From the NCBI GenBank assembly GCA_046545675.1, contig JBKGZI010000006.1, positions 1 through 44,133 of the forward strand: DNA of 44,133 nucleotides, in the 5' to 3' direction. Of this stretch, positions 1-7,407 are shown one piece after another. The number at the start of each line of letters is the position of its first letter. Position 1 is the first letter of the stretch. The position numbers and the translations under genes were made by a program. Origin of the DNA: CAYLTX01 sp046545675. Its GTDB lineage: Bacteria; Myxococcota_A; Bradymonadia; Bradymonadales; Bradymonadaceae. The notes beneath the pieces are model-generated. The model was not told the DNA's origin and searched no databases. It saw nothing but the letters and a program-made list of their open reading frames with translations.

Positions 1-99
1 TTATCCGGGTCATCTCCTACATAAGGGGAGGCAAATTTTTCGCTTTTGACGCTTTCGCGCAAATTTTTCAGTCGCGTGAGCAGGTTGCGAGGGCCTTCG

Positions 100-1641
100 A
101 TGGCCGAGCAGACACAAGAAATATCTTTTCGGCGCAGGTTGAGCCTGGCCGGTCAACTCATGGTGCTCATCGGTGTCCTGTCCCTGGGGCCGCTGGTGGT
201 GACCAATTATTACGGCTACGAGCGCAGCCGCACGCTGATCGAGGAGATGTCTGCCGAGGCCGATATCCCCGAGTCCGAGGCGATCGTGGTCCTCGACGAT
301 CTTCGCCGGCAGGTGTTCTGGATGGGCTCGGGATTTGTGCTCGTGGTGATCTTTGGCATGCTCCTGATGGTGCGACATACGGTGGGCCCGCTGCGCGAGC
401 TTCTCGCCGCTGCGAGCAATATGTCGCGCGGCCAACTGGCTCAAAAGGTCAACACTCGCGGACCACGCGAAGTCGCCGAATTAGCCGAGGTCTTCAACTC
501 GATGAGCCGCCACGTCGCCGACCTCCACGACACCCTCGAGGAGCGCGTCGACCAACGCACCGAGGAGTTGCGCCAAAACCAGGCATTCTCCGAGCTGCTG
601 TTCGACTCGATGGACGAGAGCCTGGCGGTGATCGACAGCAACTTCCGCGTGGTCAAAGCCAACCGGGCCGCCCACGGCACCTACGGCGAGGACATCGTCG
701 GCAAGAGCTACGCCGAGGTCTTCGAGGGCCCATCTCAGCCGGGCGAGGATTGCCCGCTGTCCGAGGCGCTCAGTGGCACCAAACCGGTCGAGTGCGAGCG
801 GGTCTACGAGTCGAACGGCACCTCCGAGATCATGCATATGCAGCTATTTCCGCTGCCTCCCACCCAGGGCCAAGACAGCGACCGGGTGCTGTTGGTCTCG
901 CGCAAGATCACCGAGGAGAAACAAGAGCAGGCCAATCAGGTCCACGGCGGCAAGGTCTCGGCCTACGCGCTGATGGCCGCCAGCGTCGCCCACGAGATCG
1001 GCAACCCGCTGTCGTCGATCTCGGCCCACCTCCAACTGGCCGCCCGCAAACAGGACCCGGAATATACCGAGAAAGTGCTCGGAATCGTCAGCGAGCAGGT
1101 CGAACGCATCAACCGGTTGCTGCGCGAGATCACCGAGTTCTCCGTGCGTCAGAGCTCGCGCGAGACGATGGTGTCCTGGAATCAAGTCGCCGACGACGCC
1201 CTCAGGCTTCTGCGCCACGACCCACGCGGCCGCTTTGCAGAATTCGAGCTCGACCTCGCCGACGAGCTTCCCTCGGTCAAGGCGAACCCGGACCACTGCC
1301 TGCAAGTGCTGCTGAACCTGGGGCTCAACGGGCTCGACGCCATGGACGGCCGCGGCACGCTGCGCATCGCCACCGGCGTCGAAGACGGCAGCGTCGTGGT
1401 GCGGGTCAGCGACGAAGGCCCGGGCGTGCCCGAGGAGATGCGCCAGAAGATATTCGAGCCGTATTTTACGACCAAAGACTCCGACGACGGCACCGGCCTG
1501 GGCCTGTTCATCAGCCGTCGCATCCTCGAGCAATCCGGCGGCCGGCTCGAATACGAGGACGATCCCGACGACGGCGCGACCTTCGTGATCACCACCGAGA
1601 TCGGCGGGAACGCCGCCAAGTCGTCCTCTGTCTCAGGTTGA
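100..1641 (+). CDS. Membrane-bound sensor histidine kinase (HAMP-PAS-HisKA-HATPase)
   Basis: This is a two-component sensor kinase of 513 residues from the ATG at 100. GAGGG lies 6 bases upstream of that ATG; an in-frame TTG at 46 would add 18 residues. Two membrane segments (about 16-34 and 74-91) flank a short periplasmic loop of about 40 residues, too small for a classical sensor domain. A HAMP/coiled-coil region (about 92-160) and a PAS domain (about 165-270) follow. The HisKA motif ASVAHEIGNPLSS places the phospho-accepting histidine at about 298. The ATPase domain has an N-box (NLGLNGLDAM), a G1 box (DEGPGVP) and a G2 box (GTGLGLFIS). The HEIGNPL phospho-site resembles NtrB-like kinases. 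No response regulator follows, so the partner may lie upstream of the window. The signal sensed is unknown; sensing through the cytoplasmic PAS domain seems likelier than through the small loop. Confidence 0.9.
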   Translation: MAEQTQEISFRRRLSLAGQLMVLIGVLSLGPLVVTNYYGYERSRTLIEEMSAEADIPESEAIVVLDDLRRQVFWMGSGFVLVVIFGMLLMVRHTVGPLRELLAAASNMSRGQLAQKVNTRGPREVAELAEVFNSMSRHVADLHDTLEERVDQRTEELRQNQAFSELLFDSMDESLAVIDSNFRVVKANRAAHGTYGEDIVGKSYAEVFEGPSQPGEDCPLSEALSGTKPVECERVYESNGTSEIMHMQLFPLPPTQGQDSDRVLLVSRKITEEKQEQANQVHGGKVSAYALMAASVAHEIGNPLSSISAHLQLAARKQDPEYTEKVLGIVSEQVERINRLLREITEFSVRQSSRETMVSWNQVADDALRLLRHDPRGRFAEFELDLADELPSVKANPDHCLQVLLNLGLNGLDAMDGRGTLRIATGVEDGSVVVRVSDEGPGVPEEMRQKIFEPYFTTKDSDDGTGLGLFISRRILEQSGGRLEYEDDPDDGATFVITTEIGGNAAKSSSVSG

Positions 1642-1955
1642 TTCGCCGGCTACCGCGATCTCGGGGCGTTGCATCGCTTGTTGAAGATTGCTCGGCTTCA
1701 TAGCAATCTATTTGCTACGACGCCAAATAGCCGCTGAGTCCGCTCCGGGGGACACTCCTTGACACAAGAGACCGGAAAACTTTCGCGACCGACCACGCCT
1801 CCACAGAGACGCTCCCGGGTCGGTACAAGCTTGTTGACGAGTTGGGACTGGGAGCCCACCGCCCAGAAGATCGCCCAGTTGGAGAACAATCCACCGCGCA
1901 TCCCGTTGAGCATGATCAACGCCCGGCCGGAGCGGCTCACCGTTAGGCCCGATGG
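1642..1955. other. Gene-poor stretch, no recognised gene
   Basis: This is 314 bases between the kinase stop and the convergent E2-like gene. Short open frames exist on both strands (for example 1759-2094 plus and 1698-1940 minus), but none has a good ribosome site or a recognisable domain. No T-tailed terminator hairpin was seen. It may hold a decayed gene remnant; I cannot assign one. Confidence 0.4.
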
Positions 1956-2855
1956 TCACTCAGACATAGGGGCCGTCTCTTTCGGCTCGCGCTGCGGCTC
2001 GTTCGCCGATGCCCAGTGGCTCGGAGGGGGAAAATATGACCACGGATCGGCGACCATCCGGTTGATGGCGCGCATGAATTGGCCGCCCTGGTAGCCGTCG
2101 TAGCAGCGATGGTCGGCGGTGACCGAGACGGTCATGATCTTGCGCACGGCCGGCTCGCCGTCGACGGCCACCACGCCGTCGCGGATGGCGCCGGGGAGCA
2201 CCACGAGCGGACACCTGCTGGCCGGCACGAGCGGCGCGAAGGCCTGCTCGACCTCGAATTGGCCCACGCTGGTCACCATCGCCGAGCCGAAGGGATCCGA
2301 GCGGATCCCGAGTCGGTCGAGGTCGAAGGGCACCTCGAAGGTCAGGGTCTCGACCAGGCGCATAATCGCCGGTTTGAGCCGGGAGGGTACCAGGTCCAGG
2401 GCCGAGCGCGAGGAGCCCAGATTCTCATCGTCGCCGCTGCGCACCGACGAGACGCTCCTGGAGAGCCGGTCGGCGATCTCGAGCAAATCGAAGCGATCGC
2501 ATCGGGAGAGTTTGACCCCGCTGAGATCCGGCTGATTGCCGTTGTCACCGGGAATCGACACCTGACAGAAGATGTCGATATCCCGTCGCTGGCGCACCTC
2601 GTTGCCGATCATGATCACGTTGAGATCGGGGTTTTCCTCGAAGAATTTGGCGACCACGCCGACCAAGAATCCCGTTGGCGTGATCTTCTCGCCGGTCGTC
2701 TCGTATACCTGATCGAGATAGTCGATCATCTCCTCGCAGAGGACGGTCTGTGTGCCAAAGATGGTCGGCTCGCTCGGACGCGACCACATACCGACGGCGA
2801 TCTTTCGCCACAGCGAAGCGCTCTCGAGAGGTCCCCAGCGGTCGTTACTGCTCAT
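1956..2855 (-). CDS. Stand-alone 2-oxoacid dehydrogenase E2-type acyltransferase catalytic domain
   Basis: The protein is 299 residues. The C-terminal TADHRCYDG (catalytic His at about 249, Asp at about 253) matches the DHRxxDG active-site motif of E2 acyltransferases, and SAMVTSVG near 201-208 fits the same fold. E2 enzymes normally carry N-terminal lipoyl and subunit-binding domains; this one has neither and starts directly in the catalytic domain. No E1 or E3 gene is nearby, so it may act on a CoA-linked acyl group outside a dehydrogenase complex, or have lost catalysis. It lies 126 bases downstream of nirE on the same strand and could be the last gene of the nir transcript. The family call is firm; the substrate is unknown. 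Confidence 0.75.
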   Translation of the reverse strand: MSSNDRWGPLESASLWRKIAVGMWSRPSEPTIFGTQTVLCEEMIDYLDQVYETTGEKITPTGFLVGVVAKFFEENPDLNVIMIGNEVRQRRDIDIFCQVSIPGDNGNQPDLSGVKLSRCDRFDLLEIADRLSRSVSSVRSGDDENLGSSRSALDLVPSRLKPAIMRLVETLTFEVPFDLDRLGIRSDPFGSAMVTSVGQFEVEQAFAPLVPASRCPLVVLPGAIRDGVVAVDGEPAVRKIMTVSVTADHRCYDGYQGGQFMRAINRMVADPWSYFPPPSHWASANEPQREPKETAPMSE

Positions 2856-2981
2856 GGCTATGTCTCCTGTGTTGTCGAGGTCATCGGAGTGTGGGCGACA
2901 ATAGCGAGCGAGCGTAGCGGTGTAATGACCTGGATCATGAGGTCCGACGGTTGGGCCGCTGAGAGCGCCGAGGCGAGAGAC

Positions 2982-3755
2982 TCACGACGCTTCATGAACG
3001 AGGTTGGCCACAGGCGCCGCGGCGTACGCGAGCCCCAGAAGCTCGTCGCGCAGCGCGACCACGCGGCCAATGATGGCGGTCGTGGGCGGCTCGACCTGGG
3101 CGTCGCGCGCGTCCTCGACGCAGTGGGCGACATCGGTGGTCACCACCCGCTGCTCGTCCTGAGTCGCCTCGGTGACCAACGCCACGGGCAGCTCGGGTGG
3201 ATACCCCTGGCGAAGCAATTGCTCGCGCCACACGGCCATGGTGCGCACACCCATCAACAAGATGAGCGTCCTGCGGGCGTGGTAATCGGGGATGGCAAAG
3301 TCGTGCTGGTCGCGTCGCCGGTGGGCAGTCACGATCGACACCCCGTCGGCGACACCGCGATAAGTCACGGGGATATGCGCCGAGGCCGGCGCCGCGATGC
3401 AGCTGGAGACGCCCGGGACGATCTCGTAGGGGACGGCGTGAGCGGCCAAATGCCGCGCCTCTTCTCCACCGCGGCCGAAGACGGTCGGGTCTCCGCCCTT
3501 GAGGCGCACGACCACCATTCCCCGGCGGGCCAGCGACACCATCATGTCGTTGGTCGCCTCCTGGGGGACCTGGTGCTTGCCGCAGCGCTTTCCCACGTAC
3601 ACCAGATCGGCGTCCAGGCCGCTCAAAAGGGCGTCTCCGACGAGGTTATCGTAGAGCACGACGTCGGCCTCTTGGAGCGCGCGTCGGCCGCGGACGGTGA
3701 TCAACTCCGGGTCGCCGGGGCCGGCGCCTACAAGTAGAACTTTTCCCACCTTCAT
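2982..3755 (-). CDS. nirE: Uroporphyrinogen-III C-methyltransferase (SUMT), NirE type
   Basis: This enzyme uses two S-adenosylmethionine to methylate uroporphyrinogen III at C2 and C7, giving precorrin-2, the entry step to siroheme and heme d1. It has 257 residues. The N-terminal VGAGPGDPELITVRG and the later GGDPTVFGRGGEEA are the diagnostic SUMT motifs. The start at 3755 (MKVGKVLLVGAG) is chosen because that ATG overlaps the upstream stop as ATGA, implying translational coupling; the open frame runs 23 codons further but without family support. It is a stand-alone methyltransferase, not fused to a CysG-type dehydrogenase; that activity is encoded separately at 9392. Its place at the end of nirS-J-F-D supports NirE over a general CobA. 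Confidence 0.92.
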   Translation of the reverse strand: MKVGKVLLVGAGPGDPELITVRGRRALQEADVVLYDNLVGDALLSGLDADLVYVGKRCGKHQVPQEATNDMMVSLARRGMVVVRLKGGDPTVFGRGGEEARHLAAHAVPYEIVPGVSSCIAAPASAHIPVTYRGVADGVSIVTAHRRRDQHDFAIPDYHARRTLILLMGVRTMAVWREQLLRQGYPPELPVALVTEATQDEQRVVTTDVAHCVEDARDAQVEPPTTAIIGRVVALRDELLGLAYAAAPVANLVHEAS

Positions 3756-4774
3756 GCTGCACCTCGCTGTGCGTATGTGTCCCACCACTGGTCGAGCTCG
3801 GGCAAAAAGTACCGCAGCCGACACTTCTTATACTCGTGGGTGCTGAATAAGATCAGGTGATCGTCGACTCCGGTCTGCTCGCCGAGGCGCTCGACCACCC
3901 GGCGCACCGAGTCGGCGTCGGGGCCGTGGATCATCGTGTAGAGGGTCCACCGGAAGCCGGGGATCGGGTTTCGGGCGTAGCAGTGGCTGACCTCGGGGGC
4001 GTGGGCCATGGCCGCGCCCACCTCGGCGAGCCGATCTGCGGGCACGTCCCACACCGTCATGCCGTTTCCACCGACGCCGATGCGCCGATGTTGGAAGGTG
4101 CCCACGTAGCGGCGGATACTTTGCCCGAGCTGGCGGCCGGCGAAGTTGAGCAGCACCTCGACCGGCACCCCGGCCTGCTCGGCCAACGCGTCGAAGGGCT
4201 GTGCGGTGGGCGAAATCGGGGTCTGCAGGGCGCGATACATCCTCTTTTCGCGCTCGGTGGGCTCGCGCACCTTCGGCTCGTCGAGCCGCTTGACCGGTGT
4301 GGTGTTCTTGCGGCTTCGCAGATCGAAGTTCACCCCGATTTTGAAGGTCTGCGTGCGCCGAAGCGGCCAGAACTTCTCGACTCCGGTCTGCTCCGCCAGG
4401 ATGTCGAGCGTGTGCTCGAGGTCCATTGGCGGCGGCGTCGAGATGGTAAACCACAGGTTGTAATCGTGCTCCCGGCGGTAGTTATGGGTCACCGTCGGAT
4501 GGGCGTTGATGATGTGGGCGACCCGCTCGATGTCGTCCTCGGAGACTCGCCCGGCCACCAGGGCGCTGTCGTTTCCGAAGGCGGCCCCCTCCAAGATCGC
4601 CGAGATTTCGCGCAGCCGGCCGCCCTCTATCCAGGCGGTGACCTGATCGATGACCTCGTCCTCGTTGACTCCGAGTTGGTAGGCGAGCGTACGAAACGGC
4701 CTGCGCACCAGCGGAACGCGCCGCTGAACTGCCCTGGCGAGTCGGTTCTCGAATGTGTCAGTGTGGTTGCTCAT
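3752..4774 (-). CDS. nirDL: Fused two-unit siroheme decarboxylase (NirDL/NirGH type)
   Basis: This protein decarboxylates siroheme to 12,18-didecarboxysiroheme in heme d1 synthesis. Its 340 residues hold two related AsnC/Lrp-like units: about 5-152, with THNYRREHDYNLWFT, and about 171-330, with HCYARNPIPGFRWTLY. Each has a winged-helix part and a ferredoxin-like part, as in NirD, L, G, H and AhbA/AhbB. In pseudomonads the four functions are separate genes, or D and L are fused; here one polypeptide appears to cover the decarboxylase. The ATG at 4774 is used because family similarity begins there, although the frame is open much further upstream. It starts 16 bases after the nirF stop, and its own stop overlaps the nirE start, so it sits in a tightly packed operon. 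Confidence 0.88.
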   Translation of the reverse strand: MSNHTDTFENRLARAVQRRVPLVRRPFRTLAYQLGVNEDEVIDQVTAWIEGGRLREISAILEGAAFGNDSALVAGRVSEDDIERVAHIINAHPTVTHNYRREHDYNLWFTISTPPPMDLEHTLDILAEQTGVEKFWPLRRTQTFKIGVNFDLRSRKNTTPVKRLDEPKVREPTEREKRMYRALQTPISPTAQPFDALAEQAGVPVEVLLNFAGRQLGQSIRRYVGTFQHRRIGVGGNGMTVWDVPADRLAEVGAAMAHAPEVSHCYARNPIPGFRWTLYTMIHGPDADSVRRVVERLGEQTGVDDHLILFSTHEYKKCRLRYFLPELDQWWDTYAQRGAA

Positions 4775-4790
4775 GGTCGATATCCTCGTC

Positions 4791-6083
4791 TCAGAGTCCG
4801 ATTTGATAGGCTCGCCACAACCCGAACACCCCGGAGGGGGAGTTGACGGGCTGCTCATCGATGATTTCGAAGCTGGTCGCGTCGACCAAGAAGAGCTTGT
4901 TGGCCCGGTTGGCAGAGACGAGCACCTGCGATCCGCGCGGTGTGAAGTCCATGTGGTAGATGCGCCCGCCGATCTCGAGGGTGCGCTCGACCTCGAGGGT
5001 CTCTGCGTCGACGACCTGGACCTTGGCGTCGTGTTCTTCACCGGAGAAGCTCACCCAGATATGCTGCTCATTGGGCGAGCGCACCGCGTAGACCGGCGGG
5101 CCGGCCAGCTCGACGGAGTCGACGAATTCGAAGCTGTGACGATCGAGCACGGCGAGTCGCGGCTCACCGACCAGCGGCACGAAGACGTGGTCACCGGCGA
5201 CCGCCCACGAGGCCATGTGCGGAAGCTTGTCGGGCGCGTCCTTCTCATAATCTGCATCCGGGTCGCGCAGGCTCACCTTCGTGGCGCCGTCTTCGGGGCG
5301 GGTCAGGTCGACCTTGGAGATGGCCGAGGTGCCCAGGTGACCGACCACGTAGGTGCGCCCGTCGGGGGTGATCATCGCGTCGTAGGGGAGCCCGTCGTCG
5401 GCCGGCTCGATGCGGTGCTCGATGGGAAAACCGGGCTTGCTCGCGTCGATGACCCAGATCTCGCGGCCTTCCATCATCACGCATACGAAGCGGTTTCCAG
5501 GGGCATCGACGATGCCGGTGACCCGCGACGCTGCGCTCTTATCGCCGTCGGCGTAGGTCGCCTCGATGCGTTTGACGACCTCGAGGGTGCGCGCATCGAG
5601 GATGGTCACACCGCCGGGGTCGTACTCGGCGGTGGCGATAAACCGGCCATCCTGGCTGATGGCGATGTCGATCGAATTCTCGGAGGTGAATACATCGCCG
5701 TCACGCTCGAGGGTCTCCAGATTGATCCTGCTGAGCTTACCGTTGCGAGTGGCCACATAGCCCCACTTTAAGTCGGGCGAGAAGGCCATCGTGGCGTGGC
5801 GCATATTGCCCAGCCCGCCGATGCGCTCGTCGAGCAACTTCCGGTCGATGAAGTCGTAGACAGCGAGACTCTCCGAGGCGCGCTCGACGACGAAGACACG
5901 GCCGCCGATGCCCGAGGCCTCGGCGCCTCGTTGATCGACGGCATCTGTCTGAGCTTCAGCATTGCTCGCCGGCTCGACGCCGTCCGAGCTCCGGCCAGAC
6001 TCGCCCCCGGGGGTGGTGCACCCCGCCGACGCACAGATGCAGGTGAAGATGAAGACTGTGATCACGACGATACGAAGGCTCAT
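4791..6083 (-). CDS. nirF: NirF, heme d1 biosynthesis lipoprotein with a d1-type beta-propeller
   Basis: NirF acts in a late, periplasmic step of heme d1 formation. The 430-residue protein starts with a lipoprotein signal (CICASAGC, lipid Cys at about 22), then a short polar linker, then an eight-bladed propeller like the d1 domain of cytochrome cd1 but with no heme c domain. Segments close to remembered NirF sequences include GLGNMRHATMAFSP, EYDPGGVTILDA, GIVDAPGNRFVCV, LPHMASWAVAGDHVF and HMDFTPRG. Its ATG overlaps the nirJ stop as ATGA. A membrane anchor for NirF is known in some denitrifiers, so the lipobox fits. NirN is an alternative, but NirN carries a cytochrome c domain that is absent here. 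Confidence 0.92.
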   Translation of the reverse strand: MSLRIVVITVFIFTCICASAGCTTPGGESGRSSDGVEPASNAEAQTDAVDQRGAEASGIGGRVFVVERASESLAVYDFIDRKLLDERIGGLGNMRHATMAFSPDLKWGYVATRNGKLSRINLETLERDGDVFTSENSIDIAISQDGRFIATAEYDPGGVTILDARTLEVVKRIEATYADGDKSAASRVTGIVDAPGNRFVCVMMEGREIWVIDASKPGFPIEHRIEPADDGLPYDAMITPDGRTYVVGHLGTSAISKVDLTRPEDGATKVSLRDPDADYEKDAPDKLPHMASWAVAGDHVFVPLVGEPRLAVLDRHSFEFVDSVELAGPPVYAVRSPNEQHIWVSFSGEEHDAKVQVVDAETLEVERTLEIGGRIYHMDFTPRGSQVLVSANRANKLFLVDATSFEIIDEQPVNSPSGVFGLWRAYQIGL

Positions 6084-7291
6084 GCGTGTCCCTCCTCGAG
6101 ACTGGTGAGCGGTGTGGGTGCATCGATGCCGAAGGCGACCTCGGCGTCTGTCATCACGCAGGCAGGGTCGGCCCCCCAGCGGTCACCGAAGTGGGCCAAC
6201 GCCCGCTCGCGGTGGGAGCCACGGCACAGCTCGACCCAGCGACACGACTGACAGCGGCCGCGTAGCTTCGAGCGGCGCTCGCGGAGCTGTTTGCGCAGGG
6301 GATGGGCCAGGATCTCCGCGAAGCGGTGCGCCTTGATGCTACCGAGGGTCTCCTGGCGCCAAAATTGGTCGGGGTGGACCCGGCCCAGGTGGTCGACGTT
6401 GAGGATGCCCTCCCCGGCGGAGTTGCCCCCGCGAAGCTCCAGCAGGCGGCGCACCCTCTGGGCGGCCTCCTCGCCGTAGCGCTCGCGGAGCCATCGCACG
6501 AGCAACGCACCGTCGGAGTCGTTGCCTCCGGTGACGAAGCGCGGCGCGTCAGCCTCACCCAGGAGTGCATCGGCGGTGTCAAAGAGCCACAACAGGGTCT
6601 CGCGGGTCTGAGCGGGGCTCAAATCGGCGCGCTGCATCGCGGCGGCGCGCCCGGCGTATAAGAGGTGAGAGACGTAGAACCGATCGACCGGAATCCGGCG
6701 GGCCCGCTCGATGAGCGGCGCCAATTGGTCGAGATTCTTTTGGGTGAGCGTGATGCGCAGGCCGGTCTTCATGCCGGCGCTTCGAGCGTTGGCCAGTCCC
6801 TCGATGGCTCGCCGGTAGCCTCCGACCAGCCCTCGGTAGCTGTCGTTGAAGGCCTCGAGACCGTCGATGCTCACCCCGACATAGCCGATGCCGGCGGCCT
6901 CGAGGCGCCGGGCGACGTCGGTATTGATGAGCACCCCGTTGGTCGAAAGATGCGTCGACATGCCCAGGGCGTAGGCGCGCTCGATGAGCTCGAAGAGGTC
7001 CTCACGCATCAGCGGCTCTCCACCGCTGAAGATGAGCACCTGGATGCCGCAAGCGGCCATCTGCTCGATGAGGTCGAGCCCCTCCTGGGTCGACAGGGTC
7101 TGCGGTGAGGGCTTCTCGGTGGCCGCGGCATAGCAATGCGGGCAGCTCATGTTGCAGTTTCGGCACACATTCCAGACGATGACCGGTGCGCGCTGCTCGG
7201 AGCGATGGAAACGCCCGGCGGAGTTGTCGATGAGCGGCTCGGCGAGCTCGGGTTGTCGCGCCACTTCGATATAGTCGCTAACGGTGAGCAT
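6080..7291 (-). CDS. nirJ: NirJ, radical SAM enzyme of heme d1 synthesis
   Basis: NirJ converts didecarboxysiroheme toward heme d1 by removing two propionate side chains. The 403-residue protein has the radical SAM cluster motif CxxxCxxC at C46, C50 and C53, preceded by an extra Cys at 43. The glycine-rich SAM-binding segment FSGGEPLMREDLF follows. A C-terminal SPASM-like cysteine set (about C347, C350, C356, C378) suggests a second Fe-S cluster, as known for NirJ. The start at 7291 has GAGG 8 bases upstream and is preferred over an extension of 13 codons. The gene lies between nirS and nirF and is coupled to nirF by a 4-base overlap. Heme-related AhbD- or PqqE-like radical SAM enzymes share the architecture, but the context settles the role. 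Confidence 0.9.
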   Translation of the reverse strand: MLTVSDYIEVARQPELAEPLIDNSAGRFHRSEQRAPVIVWNVCRNCNMSCPHCYAAATEKPSPQTLSTQEGLDLIEQMAACGIQVLIFSGGEPLMREDLFELIERAYALGMSTHLSTNGVLINTDVARRLEAAGIGYVGVSIDGLEAFNDSYRGLVGGYRRAIEGLANARSAGMKTGLRITLTQKNLDQLAPLIERARRIPVDRFYVSHLLYAGRAAAMQRADLSPAQTRETLLWLFDTADALLGEADAPRFVTGGNDSDGALLVRWLRERYGEEAAQRVRRLLELRGGNSAGEGILNVDHLGRVHPDQFWRQETLGSIKAHRFAEILAHPLRKQLRERRSKLRGRCQSCRWVELCRGSHRERALAHFGDRWGADPACVMTDAEVAFGIDAPTPLTSLEEGHA

Positions 7292-7332
7292 GGTCTCGCC
7301 TCGGAGGTTCAATTGGCAGTGCAGGGTCAAAG

Positions 7333-7367
7333 TCGGCGCCGCCCAGCGGCAACTTGGGCGGCGCCGA
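7333..7367 (-). terminator. Perfect 13-bp hairpin between nirS and nirJ
   Basis: TCGGCGCCGCCCA (7333-7345) is exactly reverse-complementary to TGGGCGGCGCCGA (7355-7367), with a 9-base loop. On the nir strand it falls after the nirS stop and before the nirJ start, and is followed only by a short CTTTG, not a real U-tract. A processing, stability or attenuation element, yielding more nirS than nirJFDE message, fits better than a full terminator. Confidence 0.6.
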
Positions 7368-7407
7368 CGACAGCGCGCGGAGGACGGTGCGCGCTATTTC
7401 GGGAACT

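Noticed and set aside
1698..2094. Short open frames on both strands between the kinase and the E2-like gene
   Set aside because: No ribosome sites and no domain; one runs into the E2 gene antisense. More likely shadow frames or a decayed remnant.
2079..3737. 552-codon open frame on the plus strand
   Set aside because: It is antisense to two well-supported genes (E2-like and nirE). High GC produces long shadow frames.
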